The notes: a model not told the origin generated them from the letters alone. DNA of 64,000 bases from Saprospiraceae bacterium (GCA_016717655.1 JADKFC010000010.1:62001-126000), one strand, 5' to 3'; positions 44,533 through 53,592 are shown, counted from the first letter of the stretch. Numbers and translations are program-made.

Positions 44533-44961
44533 ATGACCACAAATCAACAAATCCAAGCCTACCTCCAATCTCAGCCCGAGCCAAAACGAAGTGACATGGT
44601 TGCCTTACACGATATTATTTGTGAAATGATGCCTGGGGCTTAGCTGTGGTTTTTGGATGGAAAGGATGAAAGTGGTAAAGTGGTATCCAACCCCAATATT
44701 GGTTATGGATCTCAAACGCTTACTTATGCAGATGGCAGTACCAAAAATTTTTATCAAATTGGGATCAGCGGTAATTCAACTGGAATTTCTGTTTATATCA
44801 TGGGTTTAAAGGATAAAAATTATTTAAAAGATAATTTTGGAGAAGACCTTGGCAAGGCGAGTGTTACCGGCTATTGCATCAAATTTAAAAAATTAAAAGA
44901 CATACAGGTGGACGTGCTTAAATTAGCCATTAACTATGGTATAGGACAAACTGAAAGGTAA
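44533..44961 (+). pseudogene. DUF1801 protein interrupted by one TAG codon
   Basis: The frame starts at ATG 44533 (MTTNQQIQAYLQSQPEPKRS, DMVALHDIICEMMPGA) and meets TAG at 44641. It then carries on in the same frame as LWFLDGKDESGKVVSNPNIG, YGSQTLTYADGSTKNFYQIG and on to GIGQTER at 44961. DUF1801 proteins (YdhG-like) usually have KLWF here, so a Lys codon AAG has become TAG. Total 142 residues if read through. Function of the family is unknown. A second DUF1801 gene is intact at 62498. Confidence 0.8.
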
Positions 44962-45017
44962 GAGCTTCTTTCTTTTTATTATCTCTAAGGAATCTTTTTT
45001 AAATAACTCAATTAGTG

Positions 45018-45025
45018 TATTTTTG
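45018..45025 (+). promoter_or_regulatory. -7 box upstream of the DUF4261 gene
   Basis: TATTTTTG 19 nt before the start codon fits the Bacteroidota TAnnTTTG element; no clear -33 TTG. Confidence 0.5.
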
Positions 45026-45044
45026 AAACCATAAAAACTGAACC

Positions 45045-45836
45045 ATGGGCTTATTTGATTTATTCAAAAAAAAGGAGGTTGTTGCTGACAATAAACAAAG
45101 TGAAGTCTTGCTGGCCATGCCCTTATTTACGCAAGGCAACAGGTATCAACTCAATGCAGTGCTCGATGATTTAAAAAATCACTGGAGTTTAAATGTTTCT
45201 TTTGTACAAGGGGATGATGATTCAGCAGTGTTTGCGATGGATGGTGAGAACATAGCCCTTGCATTTATGTCTGTGCCAATACCCGGTGATGAAGTAGCTG
45301 GATGTGCGCAACTGGCCTATAATTGGAAAACAGCGATGGAGGATTTAAAAGAATTTTCTGGTCATGCCATTGTAAGTATATTGGCGGGTAAAAAATCTGC
45401 TATGGAAAGAGCTGTTTTATTGACCCAGGTTTTGTCCTCTTTACTTAGGACCTCAGAAGCGGTTGGTGTTTACCAGGGCAACCAATCATTATTGATTCCC
45501 AAGAACCAATACCTGTCCAGTGCTGAAGAATTGAAAGAAGGAAGTCAGCCTATTGACCTTTGGATCTACCTGGGCCTGAGAAAAACAGAATCGGGCAATT
45601 CGCTTTATACCTATGGCTTAAAATCATTTGGCAAGGTTGAAATGGAAATCATCGATTCGAAGTTGGGATTGGATGAATTGTATGGCTTCATCACCAATAT
45701 CTGTTCCTACCTAATAGAAAATGATGTTACCTTCAAACACGGCGAAACCCTTGGGTATACCGAAGATCAGAAAATAAAGATAACTCTGTCCAAAGGCCAT
45801 TTTTTAGAAGGGCAGACATTGAAGCTCGATATGTAA
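45045..45836 (+). CDS. DUF4261 domain protein
   Basis: 263 residues, no signal peptide. The start MGLFDLFKKKEV is typical of DUF4261 proteins. Motifs: ENIALAFMSVPIPGDEVAG, the LTQVLSSLLRTSEAVGVYQG helix, PIDLWIYLGLRKTESGNSLYTYGLKSFGK and DELYGFITNICSYLIEND. Some relatives are encoded near polymorphic toxin or type VI systems as accessory or immunity proteins, but no toxin gene is near here. Function unknown. Confidence 0.82.
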   Translation: MGLFDLFKKKEVVADNKQSEVLLAMPLFTQGNRYQLNAVLDDLKNHWSLNVSFVQGDDDSAVFAMDGENIALAFMSVPIPGDEVAGCAQLAYNWKTAMEDLKEFSGHAIVSILAGKKSAMERAVLLTQVLSSLLRTSEAVGVYQGNQSLLIPKNQYLSSAEELKEGSQPIDLWIYLGLRKTESGNSLYTYGLKSFGKVEMEIIDSKLGLDELYGFITNICSYLIENDVTFKHGETLGYTEDQKIKITLSKGHFLEGQTLKLDM

Positions 45837-46029
45837 GTTGATCTTGTTTCTTTTTTTGAACATCAAAAGGGTAAACAAAAGGTTTATTTTTCGGTAAGCA
45901 AGATTAAGCTTTGGGTCGGAAATGTGTTTATTTGAGGTCAACGGCATATGGGTTGTGCAGATTGGTCGATAAATCTCAAATGGCAAGGTTTGGCGACTTA
46001 CATTTACACGAAAGCAATCTTTATATTCA

Positions 46030-46713
46030 ATGCTACAAATTGTTGCTCTAATCGCTGTATCATGGTTGATCCTATGGCTAACCGAACGCGAAAATTTATC
46101 TGTTTTGGGTTTAACTCCTACCATTCAGAGAGTAAAATATGTTGCCATACTCTTTTCGGTTTCGGCTATTATATCAGGTTCCGCCTATTTATTGAAAATG
46201 TACTTTGCCAAAGAGGTTTATGTAGTGGATGGCACCCTTACTCCCACAGGCTTTTTATTAGAATCCTGGTACCAGATAAGGACGGTGTTGACGGAAGAGT
46301 TGTTGTGCAGAGGTGTTATTTTGTACATCATGATTAAAAAATGGGGAAAAGGCCCTGCGATTCTTGTTTCCTCGATCTTATTTGCGCTACTGCATTGGCT
46401 GAATGCCGGGGTTTGGGGCAATGTGGTACAAATGGCACTGGTTTTTGCCTTTACCTTCTCCATGGGTTTGCTGCTGGCTTATGCCTATGCTAAGTCATTT
46501 TCCCTGCTGCTTCCCTTTGCCATCCACCTGGGCTGGAACTGGATGCAGAACTATGTTTTTCCTGATAATCCAATAGGCAACCATGTTTTTGTGTTGGATG
46601 GGCCGCCTCCGGTGGTGACCATTTCTTATGTTGCTTTTTTTACGATGTTGTTATTGCCCAAGATAGCAGTGCTTGTGGTGAATTATGGGATTGTGCGAAG
46701 CTATAGAAGTTAA
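46030..46713 (+). CDS. CPBP-family intramembrane metalloprotease
   Basis: 227 residues with about six helices. Motif 1 is TEELLCRGVILYIM (EExxxR, here EELLCR), motif 2 is ALLHWLNAG (FxxxH type) and motif 3 is HLGWNWMQN (HxxxN/B). These are the conserved residues of the Abi/CAAX prenyl protease (Rce1-like) family, which cleave or process peptides in the membrane and are sometimes linked to bacteriocin immunity. Stands alone. Confidence 0.88.
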   Translation: MLQIVALIAVSWLILWLTERENLSVLGLTPTIQRVKYVAILFSVSAIISGSAYLLKMYFAKEVYVVDGTLTPTGFLLESWYQIRTVLTEELLCRGVILYIMIKKWGKGPAILVSSILFALLHWLNAGVWGNVVQMALVFAFTFSMGLLLAYAYAKSFSLLLPFAIHLGWNWMQNYVFPDNPIGNHVFVLDGPPPVVTISYVAFFTMLLLPKIAVLVVNYGIVRSYRS

Positions 46714-46834
46714 TTTTAATTTATTGAACAACATTAAATCGACCCTATTACGCATTAGATTTTTTTTGGCAGGAAAATATGTAGTATTGTTGTAGATTTG
46801 AATGATTTTTATGCTTAAGTCTAAAATCATTTAA

Positions 46835-47731
46835 GTGACAATTTTTACCATCATTTTATCGGCATTCATTACCTCCCACTTTTTTCATCAGGATGTAGAA
46901 AGTAAAATTTGTGATTGCCTGGAAAAAAATTTTAAACAGGCGGGCTTGGATCATGGCCAAATTTTAAATGAAATAGAAATAGATTTAATACGAATTGGAA
47001 TCATAGATTCAACTTTTGAATCGCGGAAAAATCAGTTGATAAATGTTGCCAAGAATGGGATAATTGGCAAGCCCAGAAATTATGAGAATGTAAAGTTTGA
47101 GCAATTAGGTTTAAAAAGTCTTAAATATTGTACGGAGTTAGCAGTCTATGCTGGTGAAAATGATAGCCCACCACCTATCTACAATTTGTTTAAGGAATTA
47201 GAGAATATTTCCTTTAAGGATCAGGAAAAAATTGATGTGATGTCTATTCGCAAAGACATTGCGAAAATTCTTTTGGATTATGCTGATGAGTTTGACGAAA
47301 ATTCAAAATTATGGAAAACCATTGAACTTACTTATCTATATCATTTTTCTGAGCACATTGATTTTTTTGATCTGCCGGTTTTACCACCATTTGAGGAGTT
47401 AGAACAGGAAACATCACAAGCTGCCCAGTTTCACATTGGTGGCAAAGACAAGATTATGTATGAGGGAAATTCAATTCAGTTTTCTCAACTTTGTGATCTC
47501 GTTCAAAAATCTCTTGTTGAAAAGAAGAGCATTTTTTTTACAAATGAAAAAACAACGCAATTAAATTTTTATCTAGGGGTTTACAATGAAGTGAAGTTAT
47601 GTGCGGACTCCTTTAGAGATGAATATTGCATGAAAAAATTCCAAAAGAAATACATCGAACTTACCAAGGAACAACGTAAAATGATAGATGAAGATATGCA
47701 CATTATCATCAAGGAATCACAGCCAAAATAA
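46835..47731 (+). CDS. Exported protein of unknown function
   Basis: 298 residues from a GTG at 46835 with an N-terminal hydrophobic segment (FTIILSAFITSHFF). An upstream ATG at 46811 reads MLKSKII and then TAA directly before the GTG. If that TAA were a sense codon the result would be an ideal signal peptide with a basic n-region. The mature part is charged and helical (KICDCLEKNFKQAGLDHGQI, TYLYHFSEHIDFFDLPVLPP, QLNFYLGVYNEVKLCADSF) with six Cys. No known domain recognised. Confidence 0.65.
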   Translation: MTIFTIILSAFITSHFFHQDVESKICDCLEKNFKQAGLDHGQILNEIEIDLIRIGIIDSTFESRKNQLINVAKNGIIGKPRNYENVKFEQLGLKSLKYCTELAVYAGENDSPPPIYNLFKELENISFKDQEKIDVMSIRKDIAKILLDYADEFDENSKLWKTIELTYLYHFSEHIDFFDLPVLPPFEELEQETSQAAQFHIGGKDKIMYEGNSIQFSQLCDLVQKSLVEKKSIFFTNEKTTQLNFYLGVYNEVKLCADSFRDEYCMKKFQKKYIELTKEQRKMIDEDMHIIIKESQPK

Positions 47732-47787
47732 GTTGTTGCAGGCAATTTATAGTTCGGCACCTTCGTTCATGTACCTAAATCAACTCC

Positions 47788-49071
47788 ATGACAAAAACCA
47801 GCTTCTCATTTTGGGCAACTTTATTTTTTATTTTATTAGGTCTTGTACAATCGGCGTGGTCCTGCAGTGGTTACAAGATAACTGTTGGTGATAAAACCAT
47901 AGTTGGCTGCAATGAAGATGCTTGGAGGGCAACACCCCATATTTGGTTTGAGAATACCGGTCGATTTGGTGCAGCGTTTACCGGTTCTCGATTCGATGGG
48001 CCCCACGGATATGCTCCGCAGGCCGGAATGAATGAAGCCGGACTCGCGTTTGAAAGACTGGCTTCTTATCATCCCAAAATTTATAAAAAGTCTGGCGAAC
48101 TGGCCATTATTAACCCCACTCAATACCTAAAAGACATATTACACAAGTGTAAAGATGTGGAGGAAGTCAAGACTTACATAAGTGAATTTGACTACAGCTA
48201 TTTTATTGAAGATGTGTTTATGTATGTAGACAAATCGGGCCAATACCTGATTGTGGAACCTTATAAGCTGACTTTGGGCAATGATACCAGTTATGTCATT
48301 TCCAATTTTTGTCCTTCGATAACATCAGTACAGCAGGCTCATCATTTGGCCCGGTACCGCAATGGGGTAGACTTACTTAAACAGAAGACAGATACCAGCC
48401 TTGCTTTTTGTACTGCTTTGTCAGATACAATGCATGTATGCAGAAGTAAGATCGGTGATGGCACCTTACTTACCACTATCTGGGACCTAAAAGAAGGGAA
48501 GGTCAATCTGTATTTTTACCATGATTACAAGCACGCAGTTGAGTTTGACCTGAAGGAAGAATTGGAAAAAGGAGATCATTTGATACCAATCCAAAATTTG
48601 TTTCCACCAAACAATGAGTTCAAAAAACTGGAAAATTTCAAGACGCCTAAAAATTATCTGCCCATAGGTATATTTATTGTAGCGTCGGGAGGTTTGTTTT
48701 TGTTTACCTCTCTTTTTTTTAGCATTTTATGGGTTATCCGGAAAATATCCAACAGGTATGGTAATGTACAATTGGCCATGATTCCGCTCAGCCTACTGTT
48801 GTTAAATTACATGTATGTGTTGAGTGGCAGTATCAACGTTTTTTATTTGCCGGCTCCATATAAAGAAGAGGGCAATTTTTTGGTCAGCATGAGTTCTTAT
48901 TTGCCATTTTTACTACTAATGCTGACCGGTCCATTTTATATCATTAATTTCAAATTGTGGAAGGGACATTTATGGGGCCTGTTTGCCAGGTGTCTGTTTA
49001 CGTTTAATAGCCTGGTGTATTTCGTGCTCATAGGCTTTTTTTTCTATTGGCACTTTTATGATGTATTTTAA
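47788..49071 (+). CDS. Secreted Ntn hydrolase (choloylglycine hydrolase/AAT-like) with membrane C-terminus
   Basis: 427 residues. The signal peptide ends before Cys26 (VQSAWS-CSGYKITVGD), so Cys26 becomes the N-terminal nucleophile of an Ntn hydrolase. The motifs IVGCNEDAW, HGYAPQAGMNEAGLAFE and WDLKEGKVNLYFYHD fit the linear amide C-N hydrolase families (bile salt hydrolase, acyl-CoA:isopenicillin acyltransferase). After about residue 290 there are four hydrophobic helices, an unusual membrane anchor for this fold. Substrate unknown, probably an N-acyl compound outside the cytoplasmic membrane. Confidence 0.78.
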   Translation: MTKTSFSFWATLFFILLGLVQSAWSCSGYKITVGDKTIVGCNEDAWRATPHIWFENTGRFGAAFTGSRFDGPHGYAPQAGMNEAGLAFERLASYHPKIYKKSGELAIINPTQYLKDILHKCKDVEEVKTYISEFDYSYFIEDVFMYVDKSGQYLIVEPYKLTLGNDTSYVISNFCPSITSVQQAHHLARYRNGVDLLKQKTDTSLAFCTALSDTMHVCRSKIGDGTLLTTIWDLKEGKVNLYFYHDYKHAVEFDLKEELEKGDHLIPIQNLFPPNNEFKKLENFKTPKNYLPIGIFIVASGGLFLFTSLFFSILWVIRKISNRYGNVQLAMIPLSLLLLNYMYVLSGSINVFYLPAPYKEEGNFLVSMSSYLPFLLLMLTGPFYIINFKLWKGHLWGLFARCLFTFNSLVYFVLIGFFFYWHFYDVF

Positions 49072-49249
49072 AAATATTTTATATCCTGTTGGCAGGTCTA
49101 TATTCTGAGTGTATTTTTTGTCTTGCTAAATTTGGGTTGTATTGAGGAAGTTAATCTTTGGAACTTGTTATTTTCATAGAATATCTCTATATTAGCTTAA
49201 TATACTTTTGGCAGCAATTGAATCATTTTAATATTAAAGGATTGAATCA

Positions 49250-49678
49250 ATGAATACTATGACTCTGCAAACACATAAATTGATATGGATTTCTATACTG
49301 CCTATCTTGTTGATTTCTTTTCTTGATAAAAACGCCATTTTTGATATTCAGTATCACGACACCTACTTTATATTTCCCTTATTACATTTGGGAATTTTGT
49401 TTTCAATTGTACTTGGTATAATAGGTTTGATATATTGGTGGATATCAGATAGGCCTGTCATCAATTGGATGAAGCTTGTGCATATAGGGGTGACCATTGG
49501 GTTTATGTTTACCTTTCTCATCACCAATCTCGTAAGGAGTAAGTTGTATGATCTGGGTTTTGTGATCTTAATGGATATTAATTTGACCTATGCTATTTTC
49601 ATACTGATATTTGTGGGATGTCAATTGTTGTTTCTGGTGAATATATTCAAAGGACTTGTAGGGAGTAAGAAAAATTAA
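49250..49678 (+). CDS. Four-helix membrane protein with a cytochrome-oxidase-like HDTYF motif
   Basis: 142 residues, four hydrophobic helices. The segment FDIQYHDTYFIFPLLHL near residue 30 looks like the HDTYYVVAHFH segment of cytochrome c oxidase subunit I, but the metal-binding His pair is reduced. It is too short to be an oxidase. It may be a small relative or convergent. Alone, after a 180-nt gap. The ATG at 49250 is followed by another at 49259. Confidence 0.65.
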   Translation: MNTMTLQTHKLIWISILPILLISFLDKNAIFDIQYHDTYFIFPLLHLGILFSIVLGIIGLIYWWISDRPVINWMKLVHIGVTIGFMFTFLITNLVRSKLYDLGFVILMDINLTYAIFILIFVGCQLLFLVNIFKGLVGSKKN

Positions 49679-49707
49679 TGGTAATTCGAGATAAATTAGT
49701 GGTGGAT

Positions 49708-50110
49708 TTTACCACAAAGTGCACAAAGGATGCACAAAGTTCACGAAGGAATTATAGTGTCCTTGGTGAAGAGCAAAGTGTCATTAGTGGTTAGAAAGAG
49801 TTTTATTACCACAAAGTGCACAAAGTTCACGAAGGAATTATAGTGTCCTTTGTGAAGAGCTTAGTGTCCTTAGTAGTTAGAAGGAGTTTATTTTACCACA
49901 AAATGCAAAAGGGAGACACAATGTTCACGAAGGAATTATAGTGTCCTTAGTGGTTAGAAGAGTTTTTTTTACAACAAAGTGCATAAGGGTTGCACAAAGA
50001 TCACAAAGGTTTTACAGTGCGCTTAGTGAAAATTTTGGTGTCCTTAGTGGTTAGAAGGGTGTTTTTACGACAAAGTGCACACGGGCTGCACAAAGAGAAT
50101 GAAGGAGCAA
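49708..50110. repeat. Five tandem copies of an ACCACAAAGTGCAC unit
   Basis: Copies begin at 49711, 49808, 49895, 49971 and 50067, at intervals of 76-97 nt. Each starts with a variant of ACCACAAAGTGCACAAAG and ends with GTGTCCTTAGTGGTTAGAA. CACAAAG and CTTTGTG parts can pair within each unit. A sixth copy is at 51202-51284. No gene is supported in 49679-50226. Confidence 0.88.
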
Positions 50111-50226
50111 TATTGTGTAAATGGAAAATTTGTACATCATTTCAGAAAGCCAGATTAAAAAGTATTAATTTATTTAAAATATTTTAATACCCTTGATTAC
50201 AGATAGTAAATTGTAAACTAATTCAT

Positions 50227-50258
50227 TTGGGGTTTTTTGAAATAAATCGTTATTTTTG
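50227..50258 (+). promoter_or_regulatory. Promoter of the 50276 gene
   Basis: TTG at 50227-50229, 21 nt, TATTTTTG at 50251-50258, with the start codon 18 nt further on, so the leader is very short. Confidence 0.65.
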
Positions 50259-50275
50259 ATAAAAATGAATTATCT

Positions 50276-51106
50276 ATGAAATCTTTGTTACTAGGTTGTC
50301 TTACATTTTTAGTGTCTGTTTGCGCTTTTTCTCAATCTGATTCCAGCAGCTTTAAGAAAGAAAAATTGGCATGGGGGCTTTATATGCGGCTGATATCATG
50401 CCGAAGTTTCAAAATTATGGGTGCTTATATAATGTTGCCTATAGCCAAATTATTGGATATAAGATTAAACTATACCAGATCAATAGTCAGAGGCATTGGG
50501 CTTGAACCTTTGCAACGTTATACATCAGGGGGGGAATTAACTGGTGCTTTAGTGGAACCTGTTTATCCCTTACGAAATACACAAGGATGGTTTCCATCCT
50601 ACAAAACCACTATTTCAACTTTTGAGATTCAGGGCCAAATTCAGCTGCTTAGAATTGTCAATAATAATTTACCAGTTGATGACAAGCATGATTTATATTT
50701 CTTTGGAGGCTTTGGTTTAAGTTACTTTCGGGCAAAGTTAGATTTATTAGATACAGATAATGAACCTTACGAAAATGTGATTGCAAAAACAAATTGGTCA
50801 TTTGACAAATTTAACACTACCGAGGGGAGAGAACAGATTAGAACTGCCATCAAATCATTGTATGACCAAAATTATGAGTCGGATAGTCCAAATGATAGTA
50901 AAGGAATTCCCATTAATATCATTTATGGAGGAGGTTTATCCGTTATAGTCGCAAAAAACGTTAAGCTTGGTTTTGAATATAAAACCATGTATTTTAAAGG
51001 AATGGAATATGTGGATGGGTTAAAGTTTAGAGATTCCGGATTCTTAATGTCCAATAAAGTATCAGCACAATATTTTCAAATTGGACTGGAATATTTTTTA
51101 AGATAA
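50276..51106 (+). CDS. Outer-membrane beta-barrel protein
   Basis: 276 residues with signal peptide (MKSLLLGCLTFLVSVCAFSQ). The mature part shows barrel-like strands (KLLDIRLNYTRSIVRGIG, HDLYFFGGFGLSYFRAKLDL, VAKNVKLGFEYKTMYFKG) and ends SAQYFQIGLEYFLR, with the C-terminal aromatic pattern used by the BAM complex. It is similar in style to OmpA-N/OmpW-like barrels but no specific family is assigned. Confidence 0.75.
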   Translation: MKSLLLGCLTFLVSVCAFSQSDSSSFKKEKLAWGLYMRLISCRSFKIMGAYIMLPIAKLLDIRLNYTRSIVRGIGLEPLQRYTSGGELTGALVEPVYPLRNTQGWFPSYKTTISTFEIQGQIQLLRIVNNNLPVDDKHDLYFFGGFGLSYFRAKLDLLDTDNEPYENVIAKTNWSFDKFNTTEGREQIRTAIKSLYDQNYESDSPNDSKGIPINIIYGGGLSVIVAKNVKLGFEYKTMYFKGMEYVDGLKFRDSGFLMSNKVSAQYFQIGLEYFLR

Positions 51107-51201
51107 TTTGAATTAAATTTTATGCAGTTAAAATAAAGCATTCACATTATGAACTAGTTTATCATGCCTTGTCAAAAGTAGTTGGTGAATGTGTTTTTCT
51201 T

Positions 51202-51284
51202 ACCACAAAGTGCACAAGGGATCTACAAAGATCACAAAGGTTTGATAGTGTGCTTAGTGAAATTTTAGTGTCCTTGGTGGTTTA
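51202..51284. repeat. Dispersed sixth copy of the ACCACAAAGTGCAC repeat
   Basis: ACCACAAAGTGCACAAGG through GTGTCCTTGGTGG, the same unit as at 49708-50110, on the other side of the barrel gene. Confidence 0.8.
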
Positions 51285-51313
51285 AAAAAATGAGCTATTG
51301 TAGCTCTTTTTTT
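51284..51313. terminator. Hairpin terminator after the repeat
   Basis: GAGCTA-TTG-TAGCTC followed by seven T and preceded by seven A, so it can work both ways. It is about 180 nt after the barrel gene and probably ends that transcript. Confidence 0.7.
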
Positions 51314-51489
51314 GCATCATCTCTGGCATGTCTAAATATTGCCAAATATTAATTGGTAGTCTGAAATAAAATTTATTTAATATCATGGTTTGTTTGGCTG
51401 AGGTGACCAATTGAAAAATTAAATTTTAAATTTTCTTTTTAACTTTTATTCTGCCTTACATTTTTTAAATTTAAATAAAAATTATCTCT

Positions 51490-51702
51490 ATGTCATTGTT
51501 CAAAAAAGCGGAACCTAAAAATGTAGAAATATTGGGAGAGCCTCTGATCTGCCCAATTTGTAAAAACGATACATTTTATAATCGTGAAGCACTGCTCAAC
51601 ACGTCTATGGCTACCTTGTTCAATCTAGATTGGGCCAACAAATCGGCCACCTGTTTTGTATGCTCAAAGTGTACTCACATCTCGTGGTTTTTGGGAGAAT
51701 AG
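51490..51702 (+). CDS. Small zinc-ribbon protein
   Basis: 70 residues with two CxxC pairs: CPICKNDTFYNREALL near residue 21 and CFVCSKCTHISWFLGE near the end, in the spacing of a zinc ribbon. It also has a short basic N-terminus (MSLFKKAEPKNVEIL). Similar stand-alone ribbons are found in many bacteria without known function. It has no neighbour within 400 nt. Confidence 0.75.
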   Translation: MSLFKKAEPKNVEILGEPLICPICKNDTFYNREALLNTSMATLFNLDWANKSATCFVCSKCTHISWFLGE

Positions 51703-52139
51703 TGGATTAGGAAGTTTCACTTTTTTATTAACATAATTTAATTGAGAGTACTTTGTTAAGACTCTTTGACACTATATGGGATGTTCATTGAAAGAACTGC
51801 GACCATAAAGGTAATTGAAAAGATCTCGTTAGCTTCGCGATAAGTTTTGTGACTTTGCTTGCTGAGAAATACAGACCTATTCGAAAAAGGCAGAGTTGGG
51901 AGCGACCTACATAGAAAAAACCAAATAATGTTTGGAGAATGCGAGAATCTGGTATAAATAATGAACAGTTGTTTTGTATTTCATCACTTTGGTGGCATTA
52001 AATTTTGCGAAAATAAATTTAACTTTTGACTGAGTTGGAGCAGTTCCAAATATTGAAAATTAGCTTCAGCGTCTAAAAAAATTATGAGCAAAGTTCGGTT
52101 ATTTGCGTAACTTTGTTTTAACACCCATATAAACGTTTC
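51703..52139. other. Intergenic, no gene seen
   Basis: About 430 bases between the zinc-ribbon gene and the toxin gene. No clear coding frame or hairpin. The toxin-antitoxin promoter should be in the right part. Confidence 0.45.
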
Positions 52140-52481
52140 ATCAGAATTATTGGCAAGAAAATTCTTTTAAAAATCAGAAAGAAGAATTTGGGCAACCATA
52201 GGTTGTGTAGTGACATAGACAACTTGATTTATGATTTGGAAAAATATAATCCAGGAGATAGTAATATAACTGATATTAGAAGTGATGCTGATTGTGTTCA
52301 TAATGATGGATTTTATTTTTTTAACCTAAATGTCCATCGAACCTTGATATTGATTGAATTGGACGAAGAGGGAGAAGCTACCATTGTATGGGCGGGAACT
52401 CATCAGGAATATGAAACAACTTTTAAAAACAACAAATTAACCATCGAAAAATGGTTAAGAAAAAATGGTTACGTTAATTGA
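52140..52481 (+). CDS. higB: HigB-like toxin, start codon unclear
   Basis: The C-terminal 97 residues (from a TTG at 52188) read GNHRLCSDIDNLIYDLE, DADCVHNDGFYFFNLNVHRT, LILIELDEEGEATIVWAGTH and QEYETTFKNNKLTIEKWLR, with the GTHxEY motif of HigB-type mRNA interferases. The reading frame stays open upstream and encodes RIIGKKILLKIRKKN, the expected first strand and helix of such toxins, but the natural start position (52140) is ATC, not ATG. Either a rare ATC/ATT start is used, or the toxin is damaged and begins at TTG 52188 without its first strand. The antitoxin follows with a 1-nt overlap, the toxin-first order of hig loci. Confidence 0.65.
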   Translation: MRIIGKKILLKIRKKNLGNHRLCSDIDNLIYDLEKYNPGDSNITDIRSDADCVHNDGFYFFNLNVHRTLILIELDEEGEATIVWAGTHQEYETTFKNNKLTIEKWLRKNGYVN

Positions 52482-53041
52482 TGAAAACACAATTTGACAT
52501 AGATACAGTTGTAGAAAAGGGTATAATTCAAAATGAACTTGATTATGACAGAGCTCTTATTGCCGATAGAAAACTGAGGCTACTTGCAAAAGACAATCCT
52601 TATTTCAAAAGTTTAAGAAAAAAATTGCGCTCTATAATTGAAATATATGAATCTTCAGAATGGAAAGATGTAGAAAAAATAGACCAGCATAAACTTATAG
52701 AAAGTGAGAAAGCAGAACGTGCAGCAGAAGAAGAAAGAAAATTTTTAGAAACCAGGAAAAATGCAATTAGGACCAGACTCAAAGAATTTGATTTAACGCA
52801 AGAAAATTTAGCCCTACTATTGGGACACAAGAGTAAAACTTATATGTCTGAACTTATGAATGGAATTAAACCCTTTACATTAAGAGATTTGACAATTATA
52901 AGTTGGGTCTTAAAAATTGAAATCAAGTTGTTGGTACCCGTTTTTCTTTCGAATGAGGACCAGATTAAAGTTAAAGAAGCAGCCATACAATTGGCAAATC
53001 CAAAATTAAAAATATCCAGAAAGAATAAAATAGTTATTTAG
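52481..53041 (+). CDS. higA: HigA-like antitoxin with XRE helix-turn-helix
   Basis: 186 residues from the ATG at 52481 that overlaps the toxin stop (TGATG). The N-terminal half is charged and helical (LIESEKAERAAEEERKFLET), and the middle has an XRE-type HTH (RTRLKEFDLTQENLALLLGH, KSKTYMSELMNGIKPFTLRD). Antitoxins of this COG5499-like type neutralise HigB and repress their own operon. Translational coupling with the upstream gene supports the pairing. Confidence 0.75.
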   Translation: MKTQFDIDTVVEKGIIQNELDYDRALIADRKLRLLAKDNPYFKSLRKKLRSIIEIYESSEWKDVEKIDQHKLIESEKAERAAEEERKFLETRKNAIRTRLKEFDLTQENLALLLGHKSKTYMSELMNGIKPFTLRDLTIISWVLKIEIKLLVPVFLSNEDQIKVKEAAIQLANPKLKISRKNKIVI

Positions 53042-53113
53042 CGAAAGGTTTTACGCATTAGCGCATCGGATCTACACCCAGTAATTCATTAATCATTTCC
53101 TAACAAGCCACCC

Positions 53114-53561
53114 ATGTCCAACACCACCATCCATAGCACGCGATGCTTATCTGCTCCCATAGATCGGGTGTATGAGGCGTTTGCCAATCCACAGTATTTA
53201 AAAAGAATGGTGGGGACCGGAAGGATTCACCAATACCATCCACGAATTTGATTTGAGGGTTGGAGGAAAGTGGCGACTTACTATGCACGGACCGGAGAAA
53301 GGGAATTATGAAAATGCGGCTGTCTTTATTGCGGTGGAGCCGGGCAAGAGGGTGGCGTGGAAAAGACAAACCCAGCCTTTATTTGATATGGAAGTGGGCT
53401 TCGAAAAAGTGGCGGATGGACAAACGGTCATCTCTTTCACGATGGTGTTTGGTACCGCTGAAGAATGTGAAAAGATGAGAAAGTTTGTGGAACCCAAAAA
53501 CGAGGAAAACTTTGATAGGCTGGAGAGGGTTCTTGTCAAAATGCAGGAGCAGGGATTGTAG
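53114..53561 (+). pseudogene. SRPBCC/AHSA1-domain protein, frameshifted
   Basis: From ATG 53114: MSNTTIHSTRCLSAPIDRVY, EAFANPQYLK, then an extra A in an A run near 53200 throws the frame. The correct frame continues EWWGPEGFTNTIHEFDLRVG, GKWRLTMHGP, GFEKVADGQTVISFTMVF and RVLVKMQEQGL to 53561. The repaired protein has about 148 residues and is a typical AHSA1/START-like ligand-binding protein. The lesion sits in a homopolymer, so sequencing error is a real option. The arr gene follows 31 nt downstream. Confidence 0.85.
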
Positions 53562-53592
53562 CATTATAATAGGTAAAGATTGAAGAGAAAAA

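Noticed and set aside
44653..44961. Independent 102-codon gene
   Set aside because: The same frame continues upstream through a single TAG to a normal DUF1801 start, so it is the second half of one interrupted gene.
49708..50110. Possible CRISPR array
   Set aside because: Repeat spacing is 76-97 nt and most of each unit is shared, so there are no true spacers, and no cas gene is near.
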